DNA of 45,580 nucleotides from contig JAFOLW010000056.1 in the NCBI GenBank assembly GCA_017419165.1, positions 1-45,580 on the forward strand. The letters are read 5' to 3'. This DNA comes from Erysipelotrichaceae bacterium. GTDB lineage: Bacteria; Bacillota_I; Bacilli_A; Erysipelotrichales; Erysipelotrichaceae. This document shows positions 1-7,934 of the stretch, piece by piece. Each line of letters starts with the position of its first letter. The stretch's first letter is position 1. The notes below the pieces were generated by a model that saw only the letters and a list, made by a program, of their open reading frames with translations, was not told the DNA's origin and ran no database searches. The position numbers and the translations under genes were made by a program.

Positions 1-140
1 ACTTGACTACTACACCTTGAAACACACAGCTTTACAGTAGAACTGAAACCGCCGTATACCGGACGGTACGTACGGTGGTGTGAGAGGTCGGATACTAATT
101 AAAAGGAGGAACTCCTTTTAATTAGTTCCTCCTACTCGAT
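1..140 (+). mobile_element. Group II intron, 3' end (domains V and VI)
   Basis: Only the intron's 3' end lies in the window; any reverse transcriptase/maturase ORF would be further left. Domain V is at 48-79: a 9-bp lower helix (48-56 with 71-79, one G-T wobble), a 2-nt CG bulge at 69-70, and a 4-bp upper helix (57-60 with 65-68) closed by a 4-nt loop. Domain VI follows: GAG 82-84 pairs with CTC 135-137 and AGG 85-87 with CCT 131-133, leaving A134 bulged as the expected branch point, 7 nt from the 3' end. Its distal arm is a perfect 13-bp stem (95-107 with 113-125). The intron should end ...ACTCGAT at 140, matching the family's AY 3' end. This geometry is standard for bacterial group II introns; the subclass cannot be told from this fragment. 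Confidence 0.88.
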
Positions 141-143
141 TGT

Positions 144-947
144 TTACTTGAGTAATTGGTTCAATACCGAGAACAGTCCGCCTGCCGAGACGTTGCCGCT
201 GCCGGAGACGATGTTTCCGGCTGCCTGCGACAGGATATTGTAGAGCAGACTGTATTGCGGATTGTTGTTGTAGTTGCCGTTGATGAAACTCAGCAGGTTC
301 TGCAGACCGTTGTTGGAGAAGCCGCTGTTGCCGGTCAGACCCAGGAAGGAACCTAAGCCGTTGTTGTTCCCGTAGTAGGAATTGTAGCCGTAGTTGTTGG
401 ATCCGAAGAGTCCGGAATTGCCGCCGAAGAGGTTGTAGGACTGCTGGTAGTGGTTGTTGCCGCCCAAGAGGGTGGAGAACAGATTGCCGGAATTGCTGTA
501 GCTGTTGGAATTGTTGAATCCCAGCAGCGTTCCGAGCAAGCCGATCGCCGAATTGTTGTAGGTGTGGGAATTCTTCCTCTTAAAGAGTTTCAGCAGGACG
601 ATGATCAGCATGATGTCCTTGAGGTCGAGCCGGCCGTCAAACAGAGCTCTGACTGCCGGATCGCTGTTGGCGCGGGTGGCTCTCGTTCCGCCGACATAAG
701 AAAGCAGGTCTTTGGCATCGAGGGATCCGGAGGCTGCGGAGTACAGCTGAATGATCGGGTTGTCGGAGAGTTCCCGGTTGATCGTTTCGACATCGTCGTT
801 GGTGACGTTGTTGCCGACGACACTGAGCAGCGGATTGGCTCTTTGGCCGCTTCTGGTAAGAGGTGCTTCATCCATGTTCAGAAGCTGTTCAAGAAGGGCA
901 GGATCGTTATCGATCGCATTCAAGATCTTGTCTGTATTCTGATTCAT
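144..947 (-). CDS. Asn/Gly-rich low-complexity protein, function unknown
   Basis: Encodes 267 aa that I do not recognise. Residues 1-110 look like an ordinary acidic, partly helical region. Residues about 111-124 form a short hydrophobic stretch ending in basic residues (LKLFKRK). The rest, about 125-260, is strongly enriched in Asn, Gly, Ser, Tyr, Leu and Phe, with loosely repeated units such as LLGxNN, LFGGN and GYNSYYG, resembling prion-like sequence. There is no signal peptide or lipobox. The start has an AAGGAG ribosome binding site, and a TATAAT box (minus strand, 972-977) overlaps the stop codon of the upstream peptidase gene 25 nt away, so it may have its own promoter. A group II intron ends 3 bp beyond the stop codon on the opposite strand, and no terminator of its own is visible. 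Confidence 0.75.
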   Translation of the reverse strand: MNQNTDKILNAIDNDPALLEQLLNMDEAPLTRSGQRANPLLSVVGNNVTNDDVETINRELSDNPIIQLYSAASGSLDAKDLLSYVGGTRATRANSDPAVRALFDGRLDLKDIMLIIVLLKLFKRKNSHTYNNSAIGLLGTLLGFNNSNSYSNSGNLFSTLLGGNNHYQQSYNLFGGNSGLFGSNNYGYNSYYGNNNGLGSFLGLTGNSGFSNNGLQNLLSFINGNYNNNPQYSLLYNILSQAAGNIVSGSGNVSAGGLFSVLNQLLK

Positions 948-972
948 TATTTATTCACTCCTTATAGTTTCA

Positions 973-2925
973 TTATATGACATTTGTGTACTTGTTGAAC
1001 CAGGCTGTGATCTCCGTTAAACGACGGATGCGGTGCGACGGCTTGCCTGACCTTGAAAGTTCATGATTCTCGCCATGGAACAGGACCAGTCTGGTATCGA
1101 CGCCCCGTTCCGTCAGCGCCTGCATCATCTGCATGCCTTCCGGCAGCGGACAGCGGTAGTCCTGATCGGAATGGATGAACAGCGTCGGCGTTTTGACGTT
1201 ATCGGCGTATTTCAGCGGCGAACGGTCCCAGAGCTTCTGATAGTCTATGATCATATCGTCCGTGCCGTTCTGGTCGGTGGCGAAATAGAAGCCGATGTCG
1301 GAGAGATAGTTGAAGGACAGCCAGTTGGAAATGCTTCGCTGCGATGCGGCTGCGCAGAAACGGTCGGTGTGGCCGATGATCCAGTTGGTCATGAAACCGC
1401 CGTAAGAACCGCCGGTCTCGCAGATCCGCTTTTCATCGATGGCCGGATATTTCTTCAGGGCTTCATCGACGAAATCCATCAGATTAACGAAGTCGTCTTC
1501 CCCGTATTTTCCGCGGATGTCGGCGAAAGCATCGCCGCGTCCGTCGGAGCCTCTGATGTTGGTGAACATCACGAAGTAGCCTTCGTTTGCCAAGACCTGC
1601 ATCTCATGGAAGAAGGTCTTGGAATAGACGGTCCGCGGTCCGCCGTGGATGTCCAGAACTGCCGGATATTTTTTCTTTCTGTCGTAGTCCTTCGGAAGCA
1701 GGACGAAGCCGTTGAGTTCCATGCCTTGTGAAGTATAGGTGATCTCTTTGACCGGTGCGACGTACTTTCCTTTTAAAACAGTTTCGTTGAACGAAGAGGT
1801 CTTTGTGACTTTCCTGTCTTTGAAGGTGTAGGCATAAAGATCGGACAGCGATCTTTCATCGCTTGCACAGAAGACGATCTTGTCTTCATTCACATCAAAG
1901 AAGCTGATCTTCGGCATCGAGATGAGTCTCTGTTTTTTGAAGTTCCTTCCGATCTTCCAGATCTCGACATGGTCTTTCTCGGTGACCAGGGTGTAGATGC
2001 CGTCTTCTTTGACGACTCTGCTTCTGCCGCCGCCGAGCATCGTGTCGGCACCGGCGGAATCATAGAAGGAACGGTCGAAGAAGGCGAGCTCCTTCAATTC
2101 ATTTTCTCCGACTTTATAGAAACGTCTGGTCTCGTTGAGGCCGTAGCGTTTTCCGTCAGTGGCCATGCATATGAGCAGATCATTGAAACAAAACAGGGAA
2201 GAGACCGCATAGTCTTCTTTATCGTAGAGGCAGCTGATGTTTTTGGAATCGATGTCCAAAGCGTAGATCTTCTCATATAAAGGCATCCTGGAAGTATAGG
2301 CATTTCCGGTAAAGTAAAGCGTCCTTCCTTTCAGTTCCATCGAGCCGAGGGAGAAGAGCGGTTCGCTGATCCTTTCGATCGAGAACGGCTTGATGCGGCA
2401 AAAGAAGAGGGCACGGCGTTTCTTATTGGTGAAACCGGCGCCGTTCATCCAGTAAGGGATCTCATCGAGGACTTCGTAGTCAGCCTCTTTTTTGAGACCG
2501 TCTTTGTATTTCTGCAGCTTCTCTTTCGAATACTTGTAAACATCCGGTTCGTTGACGTCGATGAAGGCGGCAAACAGGAGCGTATTTTCATCAACGGCTT
2601 TGACGGAAGAAATGCTTAACGGCGTCGAAAAAAGATTCTTTCTCTTGCCGTCTTTGATGTCGAGAAGCAGGTATTTGTTATAGAGTGCTTTCTTGTTTTT
2701 GTTTTCTTCGCTGACGATCAGATGCGATGCATCGTACCAGCCGAGGATCGATGTGTTCTTATCGGACTTATAGGCTTTCTTATTGACATATACGGTCTTG
2801 AAGTAGGCGTCTTTCTTTTTGTCGATGTTGACAAGATGATAAGCGTAATTCTTTCCCGAAGGATCGAAGGAAAGGTTTTCGATGAAACGGAACTTGTAGA
2901 GATCTTCGATCATTATTTTTTTCAT
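973..2925 (-). CDS. S9 family peptidase (acylaminoacyl-peptidase / prolyl oligopeptidase type)
   Basis: Encodes 650 aa with the family's two-part plan: an N-terminal beta-propeller-like region (about 1-390) and a C-terminal alpha/beta-hydrolase domain. The catalytic triad is readable: Ser507 in GGSYGGFM, Asp589 in HSDQDYRC and His621 in GENHELS. The oxyanion region (DIHGGPRTVY) is present. There is no signal peptide, so it is probably a cytoplasmic oligopeptidase that trims short peptides, which fits the Opp importer and M29 aminopeptidase in this window. The start at 2925 follows AGAGG and an extended -10 (TGATATAAT, minus strand 2944-2952). The exact substrate (acyl-peptides, dipeptides or prolyl peptides) cannot be read from sequence. 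Confidence 0.95.
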   Translation of the reverse strand: MKKIMIEDLYKFRFIENLSFDPSGKNYAYHLVNIDKKKDAYFKTVYVNKKAYKSDKNTSILGWYDASHLIVSEENKNKKALYNKYLLLDIKDGKRKNLFSTPLSISSVKAVDENTLLFAAFIDVNEPDVYKYSKEKLQKYKDGLKKEADYEVLDEIPYWMNGAGFTNKKRRALFFCRIKPFSIERISEPLFSLGSMELKGRTLYFTGNAYTSRMPLYEKIYALDIDSKNISCLYDKEDYAVSSLFCFNDLLICMATDGKRYGLNETRRFYKVGENELKELAFFDRSFYDSAGADTMLGGGRSRVVKEDGIYTLVTEKDHVEIWKIGRNFKKQRLISMPKISFFDVNEDKIVFCASDERSLSDLYAYTFKDRKVTKTSSFNETVLKGKYVAPVKEITYTSQGMELNGFVLLPKDYDRKKKYPAVLDIHGGPRTVYSKTFFHEMQVLANEGYFVMFTNIRGSDGRGDAFADIRGKYGEDDFVNLMDFVDEALKKYPAIDEKRICETGGSYGGFMTNWIIGHTDRFCAAASQRSISNWLSFNYLSDIGFYFATDQNGTDDMIIDYQKLWDRSPLKYADNVKTPTLFIHSDQDYRCPLPEGMQMMQALTERGVDTRLVLFHGENHELSRSGKPSHRIRRLTEITAWFNKYTNVI

Positions 2926-2943
2926 AGGTTTACCTCTATGAGG

Positions 2944-2952
2944 ATTATATCA
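2944..2952 (-). promoter_or_regulatory. Extended -10 promoter element of the S9 peptidase gene
   Basis: Reads TGATATAAT on the minus strand, 18 nt before the ATG at 2925. The same nonamer precedes pyruvate kinase. No convincing -35 box was found, which is usual for extended -10 promoters. Confidence 0.6.
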
Positions 2953-3008
2953 CGGCAAGAAAATGGAGCGTTTCATCACAATTCATGTATAATAATAGGG
3001 AACCATCC

Positions 3009-3100
3009 GGAGATGTATCGAAGTGGTCATAACGAGAACGACTCGAAATCGTTTGGTCGTCAAAAGCGGCCCGTGGGTTCGAATCCCACCGTCTCCGCCA
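3009..3100 (+). tRNA. tRNA-Ser (anticodon CGA)
   Basis: The 7-bp acceptor stem is GGAGATG (3009-3015) with CGTCTCC (3090-3096, one wobble). A 5-bp anticodon stem (3037-3041 with 3049-3053) encloses loop CTCGAAA, giving anticodon CGA at 3044-3046, which reads UCG. A long variable arm (GGTCG...CGGCC) marks a class II serine tRNA, and the T arm contains GGTTCGAATCC. CCA is encoded at 3098-3100. A TATAAT box lies just upstream at 2988-2993 and a terminator follows. Confidence 0.96.
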
Positions 3101-3111
3101 GTATACTCATC

Positions 3112-3134
3112 AAGCCGAGCAGATCGGCTTTTTT
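3112..3134 (+). terminator. Terminator after tRNA-Ser
   Basis: A perfect 7-bp stem, AAGCCGA with TCGGCTT, with a 5-nt loop, runs into a T-tract (3129-3134). Confidence 0.85.
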
Positions 3135-3142
3135 AATTCATT

Positions 3143-3172
3143 GGTCCTTGCGGACCGATGGGAAGGTATAAT
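3143..3172 (+). promoter_or_regulatory. Promoter with inverted repeat before the secreted protein gene
   Basis: A TATAAT box at 3167-3172 is preceded by the inverted repeat GGTCC-ttgc-GGACC (3143-3156), which sits about where a -35 region or operator would be. It leaves a leader of about 40 nt before the chosen start at 3220. The operator idea is inference. Confidence 0.45.
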
Positions 3173-3219
3173 TGTTTTGTACGAAACAGATGATCTCAGA
3201 TCATCAGGGAGGTCAGCAT

Positions 3220-4788
3220 ATGAAAAAACCGATCACTGCAATGATCAGTCTTCTTCTTACGGCGTTCATGATCGTCATGCTTCCGGGCATACATATCGCG
3301 GAAGCCGAAACGAAGAAATTACAGGAAGGCGTCACATATGGCATTGGTGACACCATCGAGATCGAGTCCGATTCCTGGGTGGTACACGATAGTCAGTTTT
3401 CCGCCAAAAAGAATATAAAAGCCGGATCCTATGTTTTGAAAGATATCGATTTCACACCGATCAATCCTTCCGGCGGTTATTGGAGCGCTCGCGTCGATCT
3501 TATAACGGTCGGCGGCGACACCTATGATGTATGGTTTTATTTCTATAACAGCCAGCCTGTCGAGACTGACATGGATAAGAGGTATATCCCTAAAGGTATA
3601 ACGTGTTTTTATGGCGACGGTTCCGAGGACCAGCCGTTTCGATTCGAGGTATTGCTGGAAAAGATCCCAACGGTCGAGGTCACTCTGGAAATGGGTGAAG
3701 ACCACGAGGATATCGCCAAACGCATTGCCGAAAAAGCAGCAGAGGTCACTTATTCCGGCGGTTCTTCTCTTTCATTGACTGTCAACGTCCTTGACAGCGA
3801 CGGCGATCCAAGAACACTGGGCGAGCTGATGGGCGATGTCAGAGACCTCGTCGATCTTCTCCGCTCAGATGGATGGGACGGGTCGGATGACGGCAGGTTC
3901 TTAAGGACGCTCGCATTCAGACCGGTCAGTGAATATTCCGACTGGAGCGATATCGATGAGGAACTTGAGAAGGCCTCGGAGACGGATCTTAAAGAAGACA
4001 GCTCCTACACCGTACATGCGATCTGGGTGGAACTGATATCTCAGATCGATCTGACGGTCGAACATCCGAAAGCAGGTACGAAGATCAGCTGTACGGATGA
4101 AGAATACGGATCCGATCAGTCACCTGTACCGGTCGTATCGGTAAACAGCGGCAACTGTCATATCGCCAAGACGTATTCCGGCGAGGAATTAAGAGACGTA
4201 CTTGCGTATATGACCAGAGACGAGAAGCCGAGTTTTTATCCCGGTATCGTCATGAAGGCGGGAGAAAAATATACGGTCTATGCCGCACTGGAGCCTGAAT
4301 TCGCTTATCTTTTCGACCGCGAAGTGAAACTGACTGTGAATGGCGAAGATGTCACCTCGGAGATCGTGAGAGTGTGGGAGAATTCTCTGGATTTCTTCTA
4401 TGATATCGAAGCCGTAGGCGAGGACAAAGCGTATTATCCGGATGAAGGAGACGGACAGACCTGGAAGGCGGGTTCTTCTTCCGGCGCGAAGTTCATCTTC
4501 AAATCGACAAGCGAGGATGATCAGACGTATGATAATTTCCTGGGCATCAAAGTCGACGGCAAAGATGTCGAGAGGACCGACGGCAACTATACCGCCGCTC
4601 CGGGTTCCCTGGTCATCGAACTGCAGCCGGCGTTCCTGAAGACCTTATCTGCCGGCGAACATACTTTGACGGCTTTGTTCAAAGATGGTCTGAGCGCAAG
4701 TGCCAAGTTCACCGTTGCGGAAAAAGGAAATGTTCCGTCCGATGATGCGAAGCCTGCATACATTCCGCCGAAGACCGGTATCGAATAG
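3220..4788 (+). CDS. Secreted protein of unknown function, ends in PPKTG without an anchor
   Basis: The start at 3220 was chosen over 3172 because it has a GGGAGG ribosome binding site and begins a classic signal peptide (MKKP, hydrophobic core to about residue 26, cleavage near AEA), giving 522 aa. The mature part is acidic and beta-rich, with segments resembling the modular repeats of Gram-positive surface proteins (for example a VHAIW stretch). No catalytic motif is recognised. The C-terminus reads YIPPKTGIE then stop: the PKTG looks like a sortase motif, but the hydrophobic helix and basic tail that sorting needs are absent. It is therefore probably released, or carries a vestigial anchor. 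The gene stands alone between tRNA-Ser and the glycosidase gene, both with their own signals. Confidence 0.85.
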   Translation: MKKPITAMISLLLTAFMIVMLPGIHIAEAETKKLQEGVTYGIGDTIEIESDSWVVHDSQFSAKKNIKAGSYVLKDIDFTPINPSGGYWSARVDLITVGGDTYDVWFYFYNSQPVETDMDKRYIPKGITCFYGDGSEDQPFRFEVLLEKIPTVEVTLEMGEDHEDIAKRIAEKAAEVTYSGGSSLSLTVNVLDSDGDPRTLGELMGDVRDLVDLLRSDGWDGSDDGRFLRTLAFRPVSEYSDWSDIDEELEKASETDLKEDSSYTVHAIWVELISQIDLTVEHPKAGTKISCTDEEYGSDQSPVPVVSVNSGNCHIAKTYSGEELRDVLAYMTRDEKPSFYPGIVMKAGEKYTVYAALEPEFAYLFDREVKLTVNGEDVTSEIVRVWENSLDFFYDIEAVGEDKAYYPDEGDGQTWKAGSSSGAKFIFKSTSEDDQTYDNFLGIKVDGKDVERTDGNYTAAPGSLVIELQPAFLKTLSAGEHTLTALFKDGLSASAKFTVAEKGNVPSDDAKPAYIPPKTGIE

Positions 4789-4816
4789 GACAAAAACGGT
4801 CCGGATACGAACAGAC

Positions 4817-4842
4817 AGGATTTCTGCAAAGGGATCCTTTTT
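4817..4842 (+). terminator. Probable weak terminator
   Basis: AGGAT (4817-4821) can pair with ATCCT (4834-4838), followed by a T-run. A competing small hairpin, AAAGG/CCTTT, exists inside it, so the fold is uncertain. Confidence 0.45.
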
Positions 4843-4956
4843 GTTTGAGTAAAACATGATATCAAAAGAGGATATGAGTGGATCTGCGGTCAGGATCGAT
4901 ATGGTGATCCGAACTTTTCAATTATAATGGAGATAAAGAATATCAAGGAGAAGATT

Positions 4957-6561
4957 ATGTCAGAGATCAGAGAATATAACGGAAAGAAAGTTCTTTTCGT
5001 CGACGGGAGACCTTTTTATGCGGTCGCCGGTGAAGTCCACAATTCCGATTCTTCCAGTCTTGAGTATATGGAGGGGATCTGGAAGATCGCCGATGAACTT
5101 GGATTGAACACGCTGCTGCTGCCGGTCAGCTGGGAGCTCATCGAAGCGGCGGAAGGCGACTTTCATTTTGAACTGCCGGACGGTCTGATCGATCAGGCGA
5201 GATCACACGGGAAAAAGATCATCTTCCTCTGGTTCGGTTCCTGGAAGAATGCCGAGATGATGTATGCCCCGTCCTGGGTCAAGAAGGACAGGAAGCGTTT
5301 CCGGAGGGCTCAGATCGTCAAGGGTGAAGATAAGTCCATGCGAAGTTTCGGAACCGTCAGTCTTCCGTATTATTCTCTTTCCTATCTCTGCAAAGAGACG
5401 ATGGAAGCGGACGGAAAGGCTTTTGCGGCTTTCATGCGGCACCTGAAACGGTATGATGAGAAGGAAGGGACCGTCATCGGTATCCAGGTGGAGAACGAGA
5501 CGGGCTTGCTGGGGAATGCCAGGGAGGTCTCCGCTGAAGCGGATGCGGTTTTTGCAGCGGATGTTCCGACATCCTTTGTCTCCTATATGAAGGAACATAC
5601 GGATACGATGAAGGAAGATGTGAAAGCAGCCGTGGAAAAAGGAAAAGAAAGCGGAAGCTGGAAAGAAGTCTTCAATGAGGCGGCGGAAGAGATCTTCAGC
5701 GCCTATCATGTATCCCGTTTCGTGAATCACGTCGCCGAAATGGGCAGAAAGGAATACGATCTGCCGCTCTTTGCGAACTGCTGGCTGGTCCACAAGGGGG
5801 ATGCGCCGGGCAAGTATCCGAGCGGCGGTCCGGTCTCGCGGATGCATGAAGTGTGGCGTTACGGAGCGCCTTGTATCGACGTGTTTTGTCCGGATATTTA
5901 CGTGCCGGAGTTCCTGGAAGTCTGCGATGACTATGGCAAAGATCAGCCGCTGATGATCCCGGAAGCGGCGACGCACTCTTATGCGGCTTCCAGGCTCGCC
6001 TATTGCATCGGCCACTATCACGCGATGGCTTATTCGCCGTTCGGTTTTGACGATATCGGCAAGCCGTTCACCGCCGTCCAGGGTTTCCTCTTCGGCATGA
6101 ACGTGGAAGATCCCGCCCTCAAGGAGCCGCAGGATCCCGATACATATGCCTGGTTCGGCAGGACGCTTTCTTCAATGGAGGAGATCATTGCTCCGAGATA
6201 CGGAACTGCCGATCTGCAGGCCGTCTGCGCGGAAAGAAAAGCGAAATACAATCACATGTCTTTCGGAAAGATCGGCATCAGTGTCTTCTTCCAAAATCCG
6301 CTGGCACCGATCAAAGAGAACGGCGTCGCCCTCGGTGTGAAGACGGCGGAAGATGAAGTCTTTTTGATCACCTATAACTGCATCCTCTTCTTCAACGGGG
6401 AAGACGCGAAGAATATGGATATCCTGGAATTTGAGGAGGGCAGATTCACCGACGGAAAGTGGAAGGCCGGAAGAAGGCTCAACGGCGATGAGGCGGCGAC
6501 TTTGATGATCAATGAGCCGAAGCTTCTTCGTCTCAAGGTCTTTACCTATAACGACGATTGA
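4957..6561 (+). CDS. Glycoside hydrolase, GH35 / DUF5597-like (beta-galactosidase type)
   Basis: Encodes 534 aa from the ATG at 4957. The upstream in-frame ATG at 4927 is unlikely because it overlaps a TATAAT box (4923-4928), while AAGGAG lies correctly before 4957. The N-terminal part is a TIM-barrel glycosidase: a FYAVAGEVHNS opening strand, VSWELIEAAEGDFHF typical of GH35/GH42 loops, the acid/base candidate Glu181 in VENETG, and the nucleophile candidate Glu336 in MIPEAA. The C-terminal 130 residues resemble the DUF5597 tail of such enzymes. There is no signal peptide, so it probably acts in the cytoplasm on imported beta-galactosides or similar oligosaccharides. Sugar specificity is not readable. 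No sugar transporter is adjacent. Confidence 0.85.
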   Translation: MSEIREYNGKKVLFVDGRPFYAVAGEVHNSDSSSLEYMEGIWKIADELGLNTLLLPVSWELIEAAEGDFHFELPDGLIDQARSHGKKIIFLWFGSWKNAEMMYAPSWVKKDRKRFRRAQIVKGEDKSMRSFGTVSLPYYSLSYLCKETMEADGKAFAAFMRHLKRYDEKEGTVIGIQVENETGLLGNAREVSAEADAVFAADVPTSFVSYMKEHTDTMKEDVKAAVEKGKESGSWKEVFNEAAEEIFSAYHVSRFVNHVAEMGRKEYDLPLFANCWLVHKGDAPGKYPSGGPVSRMHEVWRYGAPCIDVFCPDIYVPEFLEVCDDYGKDQPLMIPEAATHSYAASRLAYCIGHYHAMAYSPFGFDDIGKPFTAVQGFLFGMNVEDPALKEPQDPDTYAWFGRTLSSMEEIIAPRYGTADLQAVCAERKAKYNHMSFGKIGISVFFQNPLAPIKENGVALGVKTAEDEVFLITYNCILFFNGEDAKNMDILEFEEGRFTDGKWKAGRRLNGDEAATLMINEPKLLRLKVFTYNDD

Positions 6562-6574
6562 TCCGCGTATGCAA

Positions 6575-6608
6575 AAAAAGCACGAAGTTCAAAAAGCTCG
6601 TGTTTTTT
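6575..6608 (+). terminator. Terminator after the glycosidase gene
   Basis: CACGA (6581-6585) pairs with TCGTG (6598-6602). The stem is extended by an A-rich left arm and followed by six T residues. Confidence 0.75.
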
Positions 6609-6687
6609 ATTTGGCACTTACATAAGGAGGATGACGCGGGAAGTGAAGGAACAGGTACCCGTTATTTCGGAAAAAGAAGAAAAGTGG

Positions 6688-6716
6688 TTGACCTGTACGG
6701 TATATCCGCATATCAT
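6688..6716 (+). promoter_or_regulatory. Sigma-A promoter of the small acidic protein gene
   Basis: TTGACC (6688-6693), a 17-nt spacer and TATCAT (6711-6716). It supports the start at 6739 rather than the upstream ATG at 6631. Confidence 0.65.
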
Positions 6717-6738
6717 ATACACGAACAAGGAGGAAGAT

Positions 6739-7056
6739 ATGGGCCTAAATGGTAAGAAGATCGTATCTAAGGCCAGCGGTCTGACGGGCAGGATCTCGGG
6801 GATCGAGAAGAACAGTCTGAAGATCACCTTTACCGGTTTTCAGGATGTGACGATCCCGCTGAACAGAGCGGAACAGCTGCTGCAGATGGATGATGATGTC
6901 CTGGAAGAACTCCGCAAGGAGATCGGAAGCAGACACATCAGTTCCCAAACGCCGAAGGAATCCAAGGTCGAGACGTATATGGACAACTTCGAAGAGGAAG
7001 TGGAAGAGATCGAGGAACAGGCGCCTGTTCAGATGCAGTTCGATGATGTCGAGTAA
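6739..7056 (+). CDS. Small acidic protein, function unknown
   Basis: Encodes 105 aa from 6739, chosen because it has an AAGGAGG ribosome binding site with good spacing and a promoter just upstream. The alternative ATG at 6631 directly abuts its AAGGAGG (no spacer) and lies before that promoter. Residues about 8-45 (KASGLTGRISGIE...FTGFQDVTIPL) suggest a small beta-barrel of the KOW or SH3-like kind, but I cannot name a family. The C-terminal third is strongly acidic (FEEEVEEIEEQ). It is monocistronic, with its own promoter and terminator. Possible role in protein or nucleic-acid contact; no function is claimed. Confidence 0.7.
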   Translation: MGLNGKKIVSKASGLTGRISGIEKNSLKITFTGFQDVTIPLNRAEQLLQMDDDVLEELRKEIGSRHISSQTPKESKVETYMDNFEEEVEEIEEQAPVQMQFDDVE

Positions 7057-7080
7057 CGCGGTATGCCGCGTTTTCTTTTT
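7055..7080 (+). terminator. Terminator overlapping the stop codon
   Basis: AACGCGG-tatg-CCGCGTT (7055-7072) is followed by a T-rich tract. The stem starts within the TAA stop of the preceding gene. Confidence 0.85.
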
Positions 7081-7088
7081 GGTATGAT
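7080..7088 (+). promoter_or_regulatory. Extended -10 promoter element (TGGTATGAT)
   Basis: Lies directly after the terminator T-tract and 24 nt before the lipoprotein start at 7113. The identical nonamer recurs at 22046 and 27388. Confidence 0.65.
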
Positions 7089-7112
7089 TAGAGTAAGAAA
7101 AGATAAAAGATC

Positions 7113-7934
7113 ATGAAAAGAATCATATGGATACTGCTGATCCTTCTGCTTGCCGGATGTGTGAAAAGACCGGAAGAAGAAGTGACGATCGTACCGGAAG
7201 ATAAAGGAGAACAGCTCATGGAACTTGATAAGCTCGATGTTTCTTTGAACAGGTCGTTCAAGAACCTCTATGTGAAATGGAACAAGATCGACGAACCCGG
7301 TCTCATCTACAGAGTGACCGTTCAAGACGGCGAAGGGAAGGATCTGGCGTTTGCCCATACGGACTACGAGTCTTACAATGCCGCCGATCTGATCGCCTAT
7401 GCGGCACAGGAAAACGAGTATTACGGGCCGATGTCTTTTCTGGTGGAGGCGATGAGACGGGGAAGCGAAGAGGTCCTGCTTTCAGGACAGAGCGAGTCTT
7501 TTCAAGCCGGCGAGTTCTTTCCGGAAGAAAAAGAGATCTCCATTGCCGACAAGACGATCACTTCTTTTTCTTATTCGGCAAGGAAGTCGACGATGGTCTA
7601 CGGGATGTACATCGGCGAACTGCAGGACGTGAATATCTCCGTGAAAGACAAAGAGATCTCCTGTTACGGGTCTTATGTCAAAAACGGGAAGCTGAAGGAA
7701 TTCGAGAAGAAGCTGAAGAAGGAAGACTGGGAAGAGATCGAGGCTTTCCTGAAACAGGGAAAGCTCGTACGGAAAAGGGTGAACGATCCCGACCTTCTTA
7801 TCCTGGATGCGGATTTTCCGGAAAGGATGGCTTTGCGCTGTGAAGGTATGGACAGGCTGCAGGAGAACTGGTATGAACTCGAAGTGCCGGATCGGGAAGG
7901 TTTATTGAAGTTGCTGCTGGAGAAGGTGAGATGA
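7113..7934 (+). CDS. Lipoprotein, function unknown
   Basis: Encodes 273 aa. A short hydrophobic leader ends in the lipobox LLAGC with Cys16 as the predicted lipidated residue, so the protein should sit on the outer face of the membrane. Residues about 40-115 have strand patterns that could form a fibronectin-III-like beta-sandwich (KNLYVKWNKI...YRVTVQD); this is a weak impression. The C-terminal 60 residues are charged and helical. Its last 4 nt overlap the start of the lactonase-fold gene (ATGA), which implies translational coupling. No family name is offered. Confidence 0.8.
   Translation: MKRIIWILLILLLAGCVKRPEEEVTIVPEDKGEQLMELDKLDVSLNRSFKNLYVKWNKIDEPGLIYRVTVQDGEGKDLAFAHTDYESYNAADLIAYAAQENEYYGPMSFLVEAMRRGSEEVLLSGQSESFQAGEFFPEEKEISIADKTITSFSYSARKSTMVYGMYIGELQDVNISVKDKEISCYGSYVKNGKLKEFEKKLKKEDWEEIEAFLKQGKLVRKRVNDPDLLILDADFPERMALRCEGMDRLQENWYELEVPDREGLLKLLLEKVR

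Noticed and set aside
95..133. Two overlapping alternative hairpins, first taken as a terminator or switch
   Set aside because: They are the distal arm and basal part of intron domain VI; the branch-point and domain V geometry explain them better.
6631..6738. Upstream start of the small acidic protein
   Set aside because: Its AAGGAGG touches the ATG with no spacer, and a better promoter and ribosome binding site precede 6739.
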